Assembly (NCBI RefSeq): GCF_003719305.1
Contig: NZ_RARC01000009.1
Location: 124,001-188,000 of the forward strand
Length of the DNA stretch: 64,000 bases
Source of the DNA: Mycolicibacterium stellerae
Lineage (GTDB): Bacteria; Actinomycetota; Actinomycetes; Mycobacteriales; Mycobacteriaceae
Direction: 5' to 3'
In this document: piece after piece, positions 17,425 to 25,681 of the stretch
Layout of the letters: every line of letters starts with the position of its first letter
Numbering within the stretch: the first letter of the stretch is position 1
Program-made: the position numbers and the translations under genes
The notes under the pieces: model-generated
What the model saw: only the letters and a program-made list of their open reading frames with translations
Databases searched by the model: none
Told to the model about the DNA's origin: nothing

Positions 17425-18846
17425 TCAGGCCATGCCCGCCGGTTGGGCGACCCCGATGTGCTCGCCTGCCTTGGCCCGCACCGGCTGGATGCGCAGGAAC
17501 ACCACCCAGGTGACGACGGCGCAGACCACGTAGAAGGCCAGGAAGACCCAGAAGGCATTGGTCGCCGACTTCGCTTCACCGACGTAGGACAAGCGCAGCA
17601 CGACATTGATGAACACCCCTCCGAGCGCCCCGACGGCACCGGCGAACCCGATCAGTGCGCCTGACATCCGCCGCGACCACGCCGCCTTCTCCGCGGCGGT
17701 CCATCCGTCCTTGTCCTGCGCCTTGGCTTCGAAAATCGACGGGATCATCTTGTATGTCGAGCCGTTGCCGATGCCCGAGAGCACGAACAGCAGGATGAAT
17801 CCGACGACGTAGCCGATCATCTGGGTGCTGGTGGCGGCGCCCGCCATCCCGTCGTCGACCATTCCGACAGCTACCAGGATTCCTGCTGCGAACATCATCG
17901 CCACGAACGTGTACAGCGTGATCCGGCCGCCACCGATCCGGTCGGCGAGCTTGCCGCCGAACGGGCGCGATATCGAACCGAGCAGAGGGCCGATGAACGA
18001 GATCTGGGCCGCGTGCAGGGCGGCCTGCGCGGCCGTGTCACCGCCGGCAAGGAAGTTGATCTGCAGCACCTGACCGAATGCGAACGAAAAGCCGATGAAC
18101 GACCCGAAGGTGCCGATGTAAAGAAAGCTCATTACCCAGGAGTGCTTGTAGCGCAACGCTTCCGCCAGGGCGCCCAGGTTCGAGGTCTGGTTCTCGAGGT
18201 TGTCCATGAAGAGAGCGGCGCCGACCGCCGCGCAGGCAATGAGGACGAGATAGACGGCGCAAACGACTTCGGGAGCCGTATTGCTGACCGCTGCGATGAC
18301 CAGCAGGCCGACCAGCTGAATGACGGGCACCCCGATGTTGCCGCCACCGGCGTTGAGGCCAAGCGCCCATCCCTTGAGGCGCTGCGGATAGAACGCGTTG
18401 ATATTGGTCATGGATGACGCGAAGTTGCCGCCGCCGACGCCCGCGAATGCCGCCACCACCATGAATGTGGTGTAAGACGTCCCTGGACTCGTCATCGCCC
18501 ACCACGCCAACGCTGTCGGGATCAACAGCAGCAATGCGCTCACGATCGTCCAGTTGCGGCCGCCGAACTTGGCGGGCGCAACGGTGTACGGAATGCGCAT
18601 GAGCGCGCCGATCAGAGTCGGCATGGCCACCAGATAGAACTTGCCTGCGGCATCGATGTGGTAGACGTCCTGCGGCATGAAGAGCACCATGACCGACCAG
18701 ATGGACCAGATCGAGAAACCCACGTGTTCGGCGACGATCGACCAGATCAGGTTGCGTTTGGCGATGTTCTTACCGCCCTGCTCCCAAGCATCGACGTCCT
18801 CGGCGTCCCAGTGCTCGATGTTGCGTTCTCGGTTCAGAATCGACAC
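17425..18846 (-). CDS. narK: nitrate/nitrite transporter, NarK family (MFS)
   Basis: About 473 residues from GTG at 18846, with GGGAG 5 bases upstream; a GTG at 18867 is less likely. Twelve hydrophobic segments of the major facilitator superfamily are seen. NarK/NNP signature stretches include VAAFAGVGGGNFASSMTNINAFYPQRLKGWALGLNAGGGNIG (Gly-rich nitrate signature in helix 5) and the conserved Arg in MRIPYTV. It imports nitrate (or exchanges nitrite) at the plasma membrane. The stop lies 3 bases before nasN, so import and reduction are one operon. It is divergent from the unknown gene-nirB-nirD operon. Confidence 0.92.
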   Translation of the reverse strand: MSILNRERNIEHWDAEDVDAWEQGGKNIAKRNLIWSIVAEHVGFSIWSIWSVMVLFMPQDVYHIDAAGKFYLVAMPTLIGALMRIPYTVAPAKFGGRNWTIVSALLLLIPTALAWWAMTSPGTSYTTFMVVAAFAGVGGGNFASSMTNINAFYPQRLKGWALGLNAGGGNIGVPVIQLVGLLVIAAVSNTAPEVVCAVYLVLIACAAVGAALFMDNLENQTSNLGALAEALRYKHSWVMSFLYIGTFGSFIGFSFAFGQVLQINFLAGGDTAAQAALHAAQISFIGPLLGSISRPFGGKLADRIGGGRITLYTFVAMMFAAGILVAVGMVDDGMAGAATSTQMIGYVVGFILLFVLSGIGNGSTYKMIPSIFEAKAQDKDGWTAAEKAAWSRRMSGALIGFAGAVGALGGVFINVVLRLSYVGEAKSATNAFWVFLAFYVVCAVVTWVVFLRIQPVRAKAGEHIGVAQPAGMA

Positions 18847-18996
18847 AGTTCTCCCACCTCTGTTCACCTGTTTGACCTAGGTGTACGCCTGCGGCATTCC
18901 GGTGCAGTTGCATGACTATGTCGTCGGGGTCAACACCAACTCACATGGCTTTTCGCCGACGATGTGCGCAACGGGACTCACAGCGGTGTTCGCGAC

Positions 18997-19012
18997 GAAA
19001 CGATACGGAAAC
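18997..19012 (+). promoter_or_regulatory. candidate GlnR box upstream of the nirBD operon
   Basis: The sequence GAAAC-GATACG-GAAAC is a direct repeat with a 6-base spacer, equal to the GNAAC-N6-GNAAC form of the actinobacterial GlnR box. It lies in the 191-base gap between the divergent narK and nirBD operons, 26 bases before the first plus-strand start codon. GlnR is known to activate nitrate assimilation genes in mycobacteria under nitrogen limitation. The assignment is motif-based. Confidence 0.55.
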
Positions 19013-19037
19013 ATTTGCGCCCTAGCTTCGACAAGGC

Positions 19038-19391
19038 ATGAGCGACGGCAGCATTCCACATTTCCTGCAGGGCCCCTTCGACTTCGAGGGCAATGGGCTC
19101 GACAAACCGCAGCTGATCGACGACTCGTTGCGCTACGTGGTGCCAGGAGGCTCCGTAACGCAGCCGGTCTACTTCCGCGGCGGCAACTCGAGCGACGAGA
19201 TGATCACGGTGGTGCTCTTCCGGGACGGCAAACCGATGCGGTACTTCCCTATCGCGGCCAAGGGCGCCACCCACGTGGCGTTGCGGGTGGTCGAGGATCT
19301 ACTCGCCGACACCGTGCTCGAGCTGTACCTGGCCGCACCGAGTGGATGCTCGGGCACCGTCGTCGTGGACCTCGGGCTGGTGGACATCTGA
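19038..19391 (+). CDS. conserved protein of unknown function coupled to nirB
   Basis: 117 residues, MSDGSIPHFLQGPFDFEGNG..., mostly predicted beta-strand (LRYVVPGGSVTQPVYFRG, MITVVLFRDGKPMRYFPI, VLELYLAAPSGCSGTVVVDLGLV). It has one Cys, no signal peptide and no recognised cofactor motif. Its TGA overlaps the nirB ATG by one base (TGATG), so translation is coupled and it is the first gene of the nitrite reductase operon. It is not NirD, which is present downstream. It could be an assembly or regulatory partner of NirB or NasN; I do not recognise it. Confidence 0.75.
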   Translation: MSDGSIPHFLQGPFDFEGNGLDKPQLIDDSLRYVVPGGSVTQPVYFRGGNSSDEMITVVLFRDGKPMRYFPIAAKGATHVALRVVEDLLADTVLELYLAAPSGCSGTVVVDLGLVDI

Positions 19392-21862
19392 TGGCACGAA
19401 GGCTTGTTGTCGTCGGCAACGGCATGGCAGGGGTCCGTGCGATCGAGGAGATCCTTGCCCGTGACGGCGAACTGTTCGATATCACCGTTTTCGGAGACGA
19501 GCCGTACGGCAACTACAACCGCATCCTGTTGTCGAATGTGTTGGCAGGCAGTCAACCAGTCGATGACGAAGACGGAATCTATCTCAACGCGCTGGACTGG
19601 TATCGGGATAACGACATCGACCTACGGGCAGGCGTCAGGGTGGTGCGCATCGACCGGTTTGCGCGGTTGGTGCATGCAGACGACGGCACCGTCACTCGAT
19701 ACGACAACCTGATCCTGGCCACCGGCAGTCGCTCGTTCTTCCCGCCGATGGCGGGACTGTGGGCCGACAACAAGACGTTGGCCGACGGCGTTTTCGGGTT
19801 TCGTTCCCTCGATGACTGCATGGGAATGATCTCCCAAGCTGAGCACCGCACCAAGGCAGTGGTGATCGGAGGCGGGTTGCTCGGCCTTGAGGCCGCACGA
19901 GGCCTGCAGAACCGCGGACTTGCAGTCGACGTCGTTCATGCGGGGACGACGCTGATGAACGCGCAACTCGACGACTCGGCAGGAGCGATCCTGCGAAGGT
20001 CAGTCGAGCACATCGGCATCACGGTGCACACCGACAAACGCACCACCGAGGTGGCGACCCAAGACGGCAAGTTGACCGGAATCGTCTTCTCCGACGGCAC
20101 TTCCGTCGACTGCGACATGCTGGTCATCGCGGCGGGCATCCGCCCCAACGTCGGCCTGGCGCAACGAGCGGGTCTGACCGTGGAGCGGGCCATCGTGGTC
20201 GACGACCACATGCGCTCGATCGACGATGACGCCGTGTACGTGGTCGGCGAGTGCGCGCAGCACCGAGGTCAGGTCTACGGGCTGGTGGCACCGCTGTGGG
20301 AACAGGCGAGCGTGCTGGCCGACCACATCACCGGCGCCGACAGGTCGGCCGCCTATCACGGGTCGCGGACCGCGACCAAACTCAAGGTCGCGGGCGTTGA
20401 CGTCGCGTCGATGGGCCTCAAGGCGCCCGAACTACCCGACGACGAGTTCGTGCAGTATTCCGAACCCAAGCATGGCGTCTACAAAACGATCGTGATCCGA
20501 GACGGGAAGCTAGTTGGTGCAACCCTGCTCGGCGATGTCAGTAAGGTCTCCTTTCTGACGCAGGCCTTCGACAGCGGACTGCCGCTGCCGCAAGAGCGGG
20601 TGTCGCTGATGTTCGACATCGGCACGCCGGAAGTGGCTGTCGGCGTCGCCGAGCTGGCCGATGACGCGCAGGTGTGCAACTGCAACGGGGTCAGCAAAGC
20701 CACGATCGTTTCCTGCGTGCAGGGCGGCGAGACGTCGGTCAGCGGTGTGATGGCGAAGACCAAGGCGGGCAAGGGTTGCGGGTCGTGCAAGGAACTCGTC
20801 GGCCAGATAGTGGAATACGCAACGGGCGGGGAGCTGACCGAGGACCCGTCCGCATCGTGGTATGTCCCGGCAATCCCCTACGACAAGCCGACACTGATGC
20901 GTCATATCCGAGAACTCCAATTGCATTCGGTGTCTTCGGTGTTCGCCGCGCTCGCCCCGGACGGCAGAGAGGACGCCAACTCCAAGATGGCATTGGCGTC
21001 GCTGCTCGAGATGATGTGGGCAGACGAATTCGTCGACGAGCGCGATGCTCGTTTCATCAACGACCGGGTGCACGCCAACATTCAGCGGGACGGCACCTTC
21101 TCGGTCGTTCCGCAGATGAAGGGCGGTGTCACCAACTCGTGGCAGCTGCGTCAGATTGCCGATGTCGCAGACAAGTACGCGATCCCGATGATCAAACTGA
21201 CCGGCGGCCAGCGCATCGACCTTCTCGGGGTGCGCAAGCAGGACCTGCCCGCCGTGTGGTCAGACCTGGATATGCCGTCCGGCTACGCGTACGGCAAGAG
21301 CTTTCGGACGGTGAAAACGTGTGTCGGCACTGACTTCTGCCGCTACGGCCTCGGCGACTCGACGGCGCTGGGCATCGCGATCGAGGAACGGTTTCAGGGA
21401 CTTGCCAGTCCGGCGAAGATGAAGCTCGCGGTGACAGGCTGCCCGCGCAACTGTGCCGAGGCGCTGTGCAAGGACCTCGGCGTCGTCGCCGTCGGCGACG
21501 GTCGCTGGGAGATCTACGTCGGCGGAGCAGCGGGTGCCCACATCCGCAAGGGCGACCTGATGGCCACAGTGGAAGATCCCGCCGCGGTGATCACCCTCAC
21601 CGGCCGATTCCTGCAGTACTACCGCGAGAACGCCAACTGGCTGGAACGCACCTACGCGTTCGTGCCACGCGTCGGGATCGACACCATTCGCGCCATCGTC
21701 GTCGACGATTCGGATGGCATCGCCGATCAGCTCGATGCCAACATGCAGAAGTCCATCGACGCGTACCGCGACCCCTGGCAAGACGGCCGAAAGCCGGTGA
21801 CGGAGGGACAGTTCCGCACATCGCTGCCCCTGCTGCCGCTGCCTCAGGTGCCGGTGCGATGA
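19391..21862 (+). CDS. nirB: nitrite reductase (NADH), large subunit
   Basis: 823 residues. NirB reduces nitrite to ammonium with NADH, FAD, Fe-S and siroheme in the cytoplasm. The N-terminal ~400 residues are a pyridine nucleotide-disulfide oxidoreductase (LVVVGNGMAGVRAIEEI; VIGGGLLGLEAARGL; VYVVGECAQHRG). A BFD-like [2Fe-2S] domain follows (VCNCNGVSK...GKGCGSCKELV). The C-terminal half has the ferredoxin-like repeats and the [4Fe-4S]/siroheme ligands in KTCVGTDFCRYGLGDS and VTGCPRNCAEALCKD. Full length. It is coupled to its neighbours by a 1-base overlap upstream and an ATGA overlap with nirD. No siroheme synthase gene is in the window. Confidence 0.97.
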   Translation: MARRLVVVGNGMAGVRAIEEILARDGELFDITVFGDEPYGNYNRILLSNVLAGSQPVDDEDGIYLNALDWYRDNDIDLRAGVRVVRIDRFARLVHADDGTVTRYDNLILATGSRSFFPPMAGLWADNKTLADGVFGFRSLDDCMGMISQAEHRTKAVVIGGGLLGLEAARGLQNRGLAVDVVHAGTTLMNAQLDDSAGAILRRSVEHIGITVHTDKRTTEVATQDGKLTGIVFSDGTSVDCDMLVIAAGIRPNVGLAQRAGLTVERAIVVDDHMRSIDDDAVYVVGECAQHRGQVYGLVAPLWEQASVLADHITGADRSAAYHGSRTATKLKVAGVDVASMGLKAPELPDDEFVQYSEPKHGVYKTIVIRDGKLVGATLLGDVSKVSFLTQAFDSGLPLPQERVSLMFDIGTPEVAVGVAELADDAQVCNCNGVSKATIVSCVQGGETSVSGVMAKTKAGKGCGSCKELVGQIVEYATGGELTEDPSASWYVPAIPYDKPTLMRHIRELQLHSVSSVFAALAPDGREDANSKMALASLLEMMWADEFVDERDARFINDRVHANIQRDGTFSVVPQMKGGVTNSWQLRQIADVADKYAIPMIKLTGGQRIDLLGVRKQDLPAVWSDLDMPSGYAYGKSFRTVKTCVGTDFCRYGLGDSTALGIAIEERFQGLASPAKMKLAVTGCPRNCAEALCKDLGVVAVGDGRWEIYVGGAAGAHIRKGDLMATVEDPAAVITLTGRFLQYYRENANWLERTYAFVPRVGIDTIRAIVVDDSDGIADQLDANMQKSIDAYRDPWQDGRKPVTEGQFRTSLPLLPLPQVPVR

Positions 21863-22173
21863 CGGACGTGATCGTCGGCTCCGTCGATGAGATCCCGCTC
21901 GGTGAGGGAAGGACCTTCGCTGTCGACGGCGCACAGATCGCGGTCTTCCGGCTGCGGGACGGATCGCTGCGCGCCGTCGACGCAGTGTGCCCGCACAAGG
22001 GCGGCCCCCTCGCCGACGGGCTGTCCGACGACAGGGTCGTCGTCTGCCCGCTGCACGGCCACTCGTTCGACTTGTCCAGCGGAGTGGAGTCGGCCGGCGC
22101 CGCGATGTCGGTGCGAAGCTATCCCGTGGCGGTCAGCGACGGAGCGATCCGAATCAACCTTCGTCCGGTTTGA
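21859..22173 (+). CDS. nirD: nitrite reductase (NADH), small subunit
   Basis: 104 residues, starting at the ATG inside the nirB stop (ATGA, 4-base overlap). The Rieske fold is complete: CPHKGG and CPLHGHSFD provide the two Cys and two His positions of a [2Fe-2S] centre. Many NirD proteins lack these ligands; here they are kept, so it may carry a cluster. Its last 20 bases overlap the convergent universal stress protein gene. Confidence 0.95.
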   Translation: MTDVIVGSVDEIPLGEGRTFAVDGAQIAVFRLRDGSLRAVDAVCPHKGGPLADGLSDDRVVVCPLHGHSFDLSSGVESAGAAMSVRSYPVAVSDGAIRINLRPV

Positions 22174-22549
22174 CCGCGAGCACCGGCTTCGGACACTCCA
22201 GGAGCAACTGCTGCGCGACGCTACCCAGCAGCAGCTTGCCCACCGGGTTCCGGTCGCGAATGCCGATCACTAGCAGCTCCGCGTCGTCGCGTTCCATCTG
22301 CTTGAGCAGCTCATCAGCCGCGTCGACCCCAACCGGTTGGGTGAGCTCGAACTCCACCCCGCAGTTCGCGAGCCGCTCCTCGACGTCGTGCACCTCCGTC
22401 GGCTGCGCAAAACGGGCGTCGACGTAGGCGTCGCCCGCGGTTGAATTCACCACGCACAGCGAGCCGCCGCGGAGTTTGGCTTCGGCGATGCCGTGCTCAA
22501 GGGCGGCCCGGCCGAACGGGTCAGCGCTATATCCGACCACGATTGTCAT
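22154..22549 (-). CDS. universal stress protein (UspA family)
   Basis: 131 residues from ATG at 22549. A single Usp domain: [25 protein letters not shown] at the start, [37 protein letters not shown] at the end. The [10 protein letters not shown] part fits the ATP-binding loop of the ATP-binding Usp subclass. The start overlaps the tctA stop by 4 bases (ATGA), so it is the last gene of the tricarboxylate transporter operon. Its 3' end overlaps nirD on the other strand by 20 bases. It may sense nucleotide state for the transporter; this is inference from linkage. Confidence 0.9.
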   Translation of the reverse strand: MTIVVGYSADPFGRAALEHGIAEAKLRGGSLCVVNSTAGDAYVDARFAQPTEVHDVEERLANCGVEFELTQPVGVDAADELLKQMERDDAELLVIGIRDRNPVGKLLLGSVAQQLLLECPKPVLAVKPDEG

Positions 22550-24087
22550 GACTGTGCCGCCTTCTCTTGCTGGTCCCTGTCGTCCTCGACGATCAGTAGT
22601 GTCTCCTCGCTGCGGTGCATCAGCTTGAGCAGGAGCGGCATCAGAAGCAGCACCGCCATCAGCACGTAGGTGATGATCGCTACGGGCTCGGTGAACAGGC
22701 CGCTCCAGTTGCCGTCGGCGAGCTGCAGGGATTGCCGCAGCTGGCGCTCGATCCGCGGACCGAGGATGACGCCGATGATCAACGGCAGCACCGGCAATCC
22801 GAACCGCCGCATCATCAACCCGAGCAGGCCGAACACCAGCAACAGCGCCAGGTCCATCGGCTGCACGTTCACCGCGAGTGCGCCAAGCGTGGCGAAGAAC
22901 AAGATTCCCGCGTACAGGTAGGGCCGCGGCGTGCGCAGCAGCTTGGCCCACAAGGGCGCCAGCGGGAGGTTCAACACCAGCAGCAAGAAGTTTCCGATGA
23001 ACAGGCTGGCGATCAACGTCCAGATCAGCAGCGGCTCCTTCTCGAAAAGAGTTGGGCCGGGCTGGATTCCGTATGACACGAACGCAGTCAGCATCACCGC
23101 GGCAGTTGCGTTGGTCGGGAGTCCCAGTGAAAGCATCGGCACCAAAGTGCCTGCAGCCGAGGCGTTGTTGGCCGCCTCCGGACCTGCCACGCCTTCGATG
23201 GCACCCTTGCCGAACTCTTCCTTGTGTTTGGAGAGCCGCTTCTCGGTGACGTAGGACAGGAAGGTCGGCAACTCGGCACCGCCTGCGGGCAATGCGCCGA
23301 ACGGGAACCCGAAGGCGGTACCGCGCAGCCACGGCTTCCACGAACGCTGCCAATCCTCACGACCCATCCACGGCCTGCCGACCGGAATGATGTCGGACGG
23401 TCGGCGGCGGAGATGAGCTGCCACCCAGAGCGCTTCGCCGACTGCGAATATCGCCACGGCGATGATCACGATGTCGATGCCGTCGGAGAGTTGCGGGACC
23501 CCGAATGTCGCCCGCGGCTGCCCGGTGAGGAAGTCGATTCCCACTACGCCGATCGCCAGGCCGAGGAACAGCGAGATCGCACCACGCATCTTCGACGAGC
23601 CAAGCACGGCGGTGACGGCGACCAACGCGAACAGCATGATCGCGAGATAGGACGGGGCACCGAGGGTGACGGCGAATCTCGAGATCGCCGGTGCGAACGC
23701 GGCCAACAGGATCGTGCCGATGGTCCCCGCGACGAATGACCCAATCGCCGCGGTGGCAAGCGCTTGGGCCGCGCGCCCCGCTTTCGCCATCTTGTTGCCC
23801 TCGATCGCGGTGATCACCGAGGACGACTCCCCTGGCGTGTTCAACAGGATCGATGTCGTCGACCCGCCGTACATGCCGCCGTAGAAGATGCCCGCGAACA
23901 TGATGAAGGCCGCACTGGGGCTGACGTTGTAGGTGATGGGCAGCAGCAAGGCCACCGTCATCGCCGGCCCGATACCCGGCAACACACCGACCGCGGTACC
24001 CAGCAGGACCCCGATCACCGCGTAAAGCAGGTTCATCGGAGTTGCGGCTTGTTCGAAACCCTGAATCAACCAGTCAAGATTTTCCAT
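22546..24087 (-). CDS. tctA: tripartite tricarboxylate transporter, large membrane subunit TctA
   Basis: 513 residues, about 12 hydrophobic segments. TctA family motifs: [71 protein letters not shown], and [23 protein letters not shown]. It forms the ion-coupled channel of a tripartite transporter with TctB and the binding protein TctC. ATG at 24087, 1 base after tctB. The substrate cannot be read from TctA; citrate or another di/tricarboxylate is likely by family. Confidence 0.95.
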   Translation of the reverse strand: MENLDWLIQGFEQAATPMNLLYAVIGVLLGTAVGVLPGIGPAMTVALLLPITYNVSPSAAFIMFAGIFYGGMYGGSTTSILLNTPGESSSVITAIEGNKMAKAGRAAQALATAAIGSFVAGTIGTILLAAFAPAISRFAVTLGAPSYLAIMLFALVAVTAVLGSSKMRGAISLFLGLAIGVVGIDFLTGQPRATFGVPQLSDGIDIVIIAVAIFAVGEALWVAAHLRRRPSDIIPVGRPWMGREDWQRSWKPWLRGTAFGFPFGALPAGGAELPTFLSYVTEKRLSKHKEEFGKGAIEGVAGPEAANNASAAGTLVPMLSLGLPTNATAAVMLTAFVSYGIQPGPTLFEKEPLLIWTLIASLFIGNFLLLVLNLPLAPLWAKLLRTPRPYLYAGILFFATLGALAVNVQPMDLALLLVFGLLGLMMRRFGLPVLPLIIGVILGPRIERQLRQSLQLADGNWSGLFTEPVAIITYVLMAVLLLMPLLLKLMHRSEETLLIVEDDRDQQEKAAQS

Positions 24088-24088
24088 G

Positions 24089-24613
24089 TCAGAGAATTCC
24101 GTCCAGAATGCCTGCGGGCAGCGGGATTCCGAGCCCGGAATAGAACGCATAGAAGCTGCCGACCGAGAGCACCGCACCTATGACGATGTTTCGGACGTAG
24201 TGCCGGCTTCCGAGGATCGTCGCCGCACCGGCGAACAGGAGCGCTCCGGTGATCGCCCAGCCGAGCGGGTTCACCAAGAGGATCGTTGCGACGAAGACAC
24301 CGACGAGCATGCCAACGGTGCGCCAGTCGCTCGGCATGTTCGGGTCGACGTCCTCCCCCGCGTCGGCCTCACCGACCGAACCGCGCGGTATCGCAACCGC
24401 CAGCACGATGGCGAGCAAGATGAGGATGACACCGATTACGATCGGGAACAGTTTGGGGCCAACGGGATCGACCTTCGCGAAACCTGCTTCGAGCGTCACG
24501 GCGTCATAGATCAAGAAGGCGCCGACCACCACGAGAACGACGCACACCAAATACTGCGCCTTGTCGACGGTCTTCGCGACGGCGTGTTCCTGCGGCTCTT
24601 CGGTGGTCGTCAT
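24089..24613 (-). CDS. tctB: tripartite tricarboxylate transporter, small membrane subunit TctB
   Basis: 174 residues with four hydrophobic segments ([76 protein letters not shown]). The [10 protein letters not shown] stretch is typical of TctB. It starts in the tctC stop (ATGA overlap) and is followed 1 base later by tctA. Confidence 0.92.
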   Translation of the reverse strand: MTTTEEPQEHAVAKTVDKAQYLVCVVLVVVGAFLIYDAVTLEAGFAKVDPVGPKLFPIVIGVILILLAIVLAVAIPRGSVGEADAGEDVDPNMPSDWRTVGMLVGVFVATILLVNPLGWAITGALLFAGAATILGSRHYVRNIVIGAVLSVGSFYAFYSGLGIPLPAGILDGIL

Positions 24614-25593
24614 AGCAGCCCCAGTTCGGTCAGCGTCGACGAAACCCGCGCGTCCTGGTCCTTCAGGAACTGTTCGAACTCTGCACCGGTCACGAATGCA
24701 TCGGTCCAGCCGTTCTTCACCAGCGCCTCCTTCCATTGCTGCGTGCCGTGCAACTCTTCGAGCACCTTCACCATCGCGTTTCTGGAATCGTCGGAAATCC
24801 CCGGCGGCGCAAGAACCCCACGCCAGTTGGCGAATGTCATGTTGATCCCGGCCTCTTTCAGCGTCGGGGCGTCGATGCCCTCAACCCGCTCGTCGCTGGA
24901 CACCGCCAGCACCCGCAGTTGACCGCCCTCGACCTGGTCGATGAGCTCGCCCGGACTCGACGTGCCGACGGTGATCTTCTTGCCGAGCAGCGCGGTCAGC
25001 AGGTCACCGCCGCCGTCGTAGGTGACGAAGTTGACCTTCTTTGGGTCGACCCCGACGGCTTTGGCCAGTTCCATCGGAAAGAGGTGGTCCGGGCCGCCGG
25101 GCGACGAACCGCCGCCGATCGTCACCTTGGACGGGTCGGCCTTCCATGCGGCGACGAAGTCCTTCACCGTCTTGAACGGCGAGTCGGCGGGAACGAAGAT
25201 GGCACCCGGGTCCTCGATCAGCTTGGCGATCGCCGTCGCGTCGGACGCCTTGATCTTGGATCCATTGGTGTAGGTGGCGCCGACGACGCCGAGCCCCATC
25301 GTCATCATCAGGTCGTCGTTGCCCTTTTCGTTCATCAAACGCGCCATCGCGACCGTGCCGCCTGCGCCGATGACGTTGAAGACCTCGATGCGCCCGGTGA
25401 TGTCGTCCTCTTCCATGATCTTGACCGCGGTGCGCGCGGTCAGGTCATAGCCGCCGCCGGGGCTGTTCGGCACCATCATGCGCAACCGGTGGAATCCCTG
25501 CGCCTCCTCGCCACGCGTCACGCCGCAGCCGCTGAGCAGCAGCGCCGCGATCACGGCGATGATCAATATCGCCTTCTGTCGGGTTGCCAACAC
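24610..25593 (-). CDS. tctC: tripartite tricarboxylate transporter substrate-binding lipoprotein TctC
   Basis: About 327 residues. The start is GTG at 25593 with GGGGA 7 bases upstream; TTG at 25605 is the alternative. A signal peptide with lipobox LLSGC anchors it outside the membrane. Bug/TctC family motifs: RLRMMVPNSPGGGYDLTAR at the binding cleft, NVIGAGGTVAMARL and TIGGGSSPGGPDHLFPMELAKAVGVD. It captures the carboxylate for TctAB. First gene of the tctC-tctB-tctA-usp operon and divergent from a CitA-type kinase gene. Confidence 0.93.
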   Translation of the reverse strand: MLATRQKAILIIAVIAALLLSGCGVTRGEEAQGFHRLRMMVPNSPGGGYDLTARTAVKIMEEDDITGRIEVFNVIGAGGTVAMARLMNEKGNDDLMMTMGLGVVGATYTNGSKIKASDATAIAKLIEDPGAIFVPADSPFKTVKDFVAAWKADPSKVTIGGGSSPGGPDHLFPMELAKAVGVDPKKVNFVTYDGGGDLLTALLGKKITVGTSSPGELIDQVEGGQLRVLAVSSDERVEGIDAPTLKEAGINMTFANWRGVLAPPGISDDSRNAMVKVLEELHGTQQWKEALVKNGWTDAFVTGAEFEQFLKDQDARVSSTLTELGLL

Positions 25594-25681
25594 GTTCGTC
25601 CCCAATCACTTCAGTTGTGATGCTCAGCAATACTGGACCCTGACAGTGATTCAAGTCACTAATGAGAACGCAAAGGAAGTA

